From contig NZ_JAGTPK010000023.1 of assembly GCF_021147775.1 (NCBI RefSeq), forward strand, positions 1-64,000: a stretch of 64,000 nucleotides of DNA. Direction: 5' to 3'. Below, in pieces: positions 62,419 to 64,000 of this stretch; positions within the stretch are counted from its first letter, which is position 1, and the number at the start of each line of letters is the position of its first letter. This stretch comes from Pseudomonas californiensis (GTDB taxonomy: Bacteria > Pseudomonadota > Gammaproteobacteria > Pseudomonadales > Pseudomonadaceae). The notes below the pieces were generated by a model. The model had not been told where the DNA came from, made no database searches, and saw nothing but the letters and a program-made list of their open reading frames with translations. The position numbers and the translations under genes are program-made.

Positions 62419-63438
62419 TTAACTGCCCGCCCCACCGTGTGCTTCTTCGAAGAAGTAGTCCTTCCAGCTCGCCGCCTTGTTCTTCAACACACCCAGTTCA
62501 TGCAGCTTTTCGGCGTAGATATACGTACGCTGTGGGGTGATGGTGAAGTCGATTTCCGGGTCTGAAACGATCTTCTCTACCAGCGGCAACGGCAGTTTGG
62601 ATTGCTCGACACGAATGTAAGTCTGGGCGGCGGCAGGCTTGTCCGCCTTGATGATCTTCTCGGCCTCGGCCAATGCGTCGTAGAACGCTTTGTAGGTCTT
62701 GGGGTTTTCGTCGTGGAATTTCTCGGTCGTGTAGAGCACGTTGAACGTCGCCTGACCGCCCAGCACATCGTACGAACTGAGCACTTTGTGCACATTAGGA
62801 TTTTCCAGCGCCTGGTACTGGAACGGCGGGCTGGAGAAATGCGAGTTGATCTCCGAGCCGCCCGCCAGCAGCGCTGCGGTCGCATCCGGGTGGGCGAGGC
62901 TGACCGAAATATTGTCGAATTTCTTGTAATTGTCGTTACCGAACTCTTTGGCAGTCTCGATCTGCAAGGTGCGCGACTGGAAACCCACCCCAGCGGCAGG
63001 CACGGCAATGCGGTCCTTGTCAGTGAAGTCCTTGAGGGTTTTCACGTTGGGGTTATTGGTCAGCAGGTAGTTGGGCATCGAGCCCAGCGAGGCGATGGCC
63101 TTGACGTTCTGCTTGCCCTTGGTCCGGTCCCAGACCGTCAGCATCGGCGGAACGCCTGCCGATACCACATCCAGAGCACCGGCCAGCAGCGCTTCGTTCA
63201 TTGCCGTCGCGCCGGAGATACTGTTCCAGTCGACCTTGATGTCCAGCCCCTGCTCCTTGCCGTGTTTCTCGATCAGTTTCTGATCACGCACCACGTCGAG
63301 AATCAGGTAACCGATGCCGAATTGCTGGGCGATGCTGATTTTGCCTTCGGCCTGTGCGCCGCTGCTGAGCAGTGCGCCAAACAAACCGAATGTGGCGGCC
63401 AGGGCAGTCAGCACCGGACGCTGAAAAGAAATCGTCAT
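62419..63438 (-). CDS. ABC transporter binding protein, sulfonate/nitrate/taurine type
   Basis: A 339-residue secreted binding protein. The ATG at 63438 opens MTISFQRPVLTALAATFGLF with cleavage after AQA; an ATG four codons upstream is an alternative. The NMT1/SsuA-like fold shows in ISIAQQFGIGYLILDVVRDQKLIEKHGKEQG, SGATAMNEALLAGALDVVSAGVPPML and VPAAGVGFQSRTLQI. The ligand may be a sulfonate, nitrate or a pyrimidine-like compound. Same strand as the permease gene, 59 bases downstream of it. Confidence 0.88.
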   Translation of the reverse strand: MTISFQRPVLTALAATFGLFGALLSSGAQAEGKISIAQQFGIGYLILDVVRDQKLIEKHGKEQGLDIKVDWNSISGATAMNEALLAGALDVVSAGVPPMLTVWDRTKGKQNVKAIASLGSMPNYLLTNNPNVKTLKDFTDKDRIAVPAAGVGFQSRTLQIETAKEFGNDNYKKFDNISVSLAHPDATAALLAGGSEINSHFSSPPFQYQALENPNVHKVLSSYDVLGGQATFNVLYTTEKFHDENPKTYKAFYDALAEAEKIIKADKPAAAQTYIRVEQSKLPLPLVEKIVSDPEIDFTITPQRTYIYAEKLHELGVLKNKAASWKDYFFEEAHGGAGS

Positions 63439-63497
63439 GAAAGCTCTCATCCTGAACAGGTGAAAAAATGATGTGAAGAACGTCGGTTGATGGTGCT

Positions 63498-64000
63498 TCA
63501 GCGCTGCATGCCCCAGCGCTTGACGGTCAGGCGCTCAATGTTGGCGAACAGCAGGTTTTCCACCAGCAGGCCGATGAGAATCACCGCCGCCAGCCCTGCG
63601 AAGACCTTGTCGGTGTACAGCTCGTTGCGGTTCTGGAAGATGTACCAACCCAGGCCGCCCTTGCCCGACGACGCGCCAAACACCAGCTCGGCGGCGATCA
63701 GCGTGCGCCAGGCAAAGGCCCAGCCGATTTTCAGGCCCGCAAGAATCGATGGCAGCGCAGCCGGAATGAGGATGTGCCAGACGAAGCGCAAACCTTTGAG
63801 GCCATAGTTACGGCCCGCCATGCGCTGGGTCTCCGAAACTCCCAGAAAACCTGCGTAGGTGTTGAGCGCCAGCGCCCATAACACCGAATGCACCAGCACA
63901 AAGATCAGGCTGTTCTGCCCCAGCCCGAACCACAGCAGGGCCAACGGCAACAGCGCAATGGCAGGTAACGGGTTGAACATCGCCGTCAGCGTACTGAGCA
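63498..64000 (-). CDS. ABC transporter permease, SsuC/TauC-like (5' end outside window)
   Basis: Partial inner-membrane permease, the last 167 or more residues. The frame stays open to the window edge; an internal ATG at 63980 is inside the conserved FNPLPAIALLPLALLWFGLG, so the true start lies beyond 64000. The EAA-like loop is GLKGLRFVWHILIPAALPSILAGLKIGWAFAWR, shown here in parts (LIPAALPSILAGLKIGWAF). It belongs with the binding protein just downstream. Confidence 0.9.
   Translation of the reverse strand, partial: LSTLTAMFNPLPAIALLPLALLWFGLGQNSLIFVLVHSVLWALALNTYAGFLGVSETQRMAGRNYGLKGLRFVWHILIPAALPSILAGLKIGWAFAWRTLIAAELVFGASSGKGGLGWYIFQNRNELYTDKVFAGLAAVILIGLLVENLLFANIERLTVKRWGMQR

Noticed and set aside
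1..64000. Prophage, integron, CRISPR array, tRNA or rRNA genes
   Set aside because: No integrase, transposase, phage structural gene, regular repeat-spacer array, tRNA-like cloverleaf or rRNA sequence was recognised.

Overview
The window is a Pseudomonas chromosome segment, most likely from the Pseudomonas syringae group. I infer this from gene order (gltBD, damX-like gene, aroB, aroK, pilQPONM, ponA, then typA, thiI, glnA, ntrBC), from close protein resemblance to P. aeruginosa/P. syringae versions recalled from family knowledge, from REP-type repeats, and from moderately GC-rich coding DNA with long antisense open frames. No rRNA, tRNA, CRISPR array, transposase or prophage was seen.

Layout. 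1-3.4 kb: a large dermonecrotic-toxin-like protein (minus strand) next to two strong inverted repeats. 3.7-9.7 kb: gltD and gltB (glutamate synthase). 10-18.4 kb: the pilMNOPQ-aroK-aroB-damX-like operon (minus strand), divergent from ponA (PBP1A). 21-25.2 kb: a YkgJ-type cysteine-cluster protein, then typA/bipA and thiI on the minus strand. 25.2-31.7 kb: a nitrogen block with glnA behind a near-perfect sigma-54 promoter, a secreted chorismate mutase, two overlapping DUF4124 genes, and ntrB-ntrC. 31.7-38.8 kb: an aldo/keto reductase, a sulfonate-type binding protein, a flavin monooxygenase, a TonB-dependent receptor and a divergent LacI-type regulator with a perfect operator-like palindrome between them. 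38.8-45.7 kb: betT (choline uptake), a REPIN, a serine acetyltransferase, a frameshifted D-cysteine desulfhydrase gene and a three-gene cystine ABC transporter. 46-54.7 kb: an orphan two-repeat protein in AT-rich surroundings, then a six-gene organosulfur operon (two SfnB/DszC-like flavoproteins, one DszA/NtaA-like monooxygenase, MetQ-MetN-MetI transporter) and a methyltransferase. 54.9-61 kb: an AT-rich orphan jelly-roll-like protein and a TriABC-like RND efflux operon with two adaptor lipoproteins. 61.2-64 kb: a short RHS-core protein and the start of another sulfonate/nitrate-type ABC system that runs off the window edge.

Themes. Nitrogen assimilation (GS, GOGAT, NtrBC) and sulfur acquisition (sulfonates, cystine, D-cysteine, methionine-type transport, flavin desulfurising enzymes) dominate. 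The least explained items are the toxin-like protein with a distinct C-terminal domain, the two orphan proteins near 46.6 and 55.2 kb, the RHS-core protein, and the substrate of the 47-54 kb organosulfur operon. I see no wholly new multi-gene system that the sequence alone proves; the strongest concrete anomaly is the one-base frameshift in the D-cysteine desulfhydrase gene.
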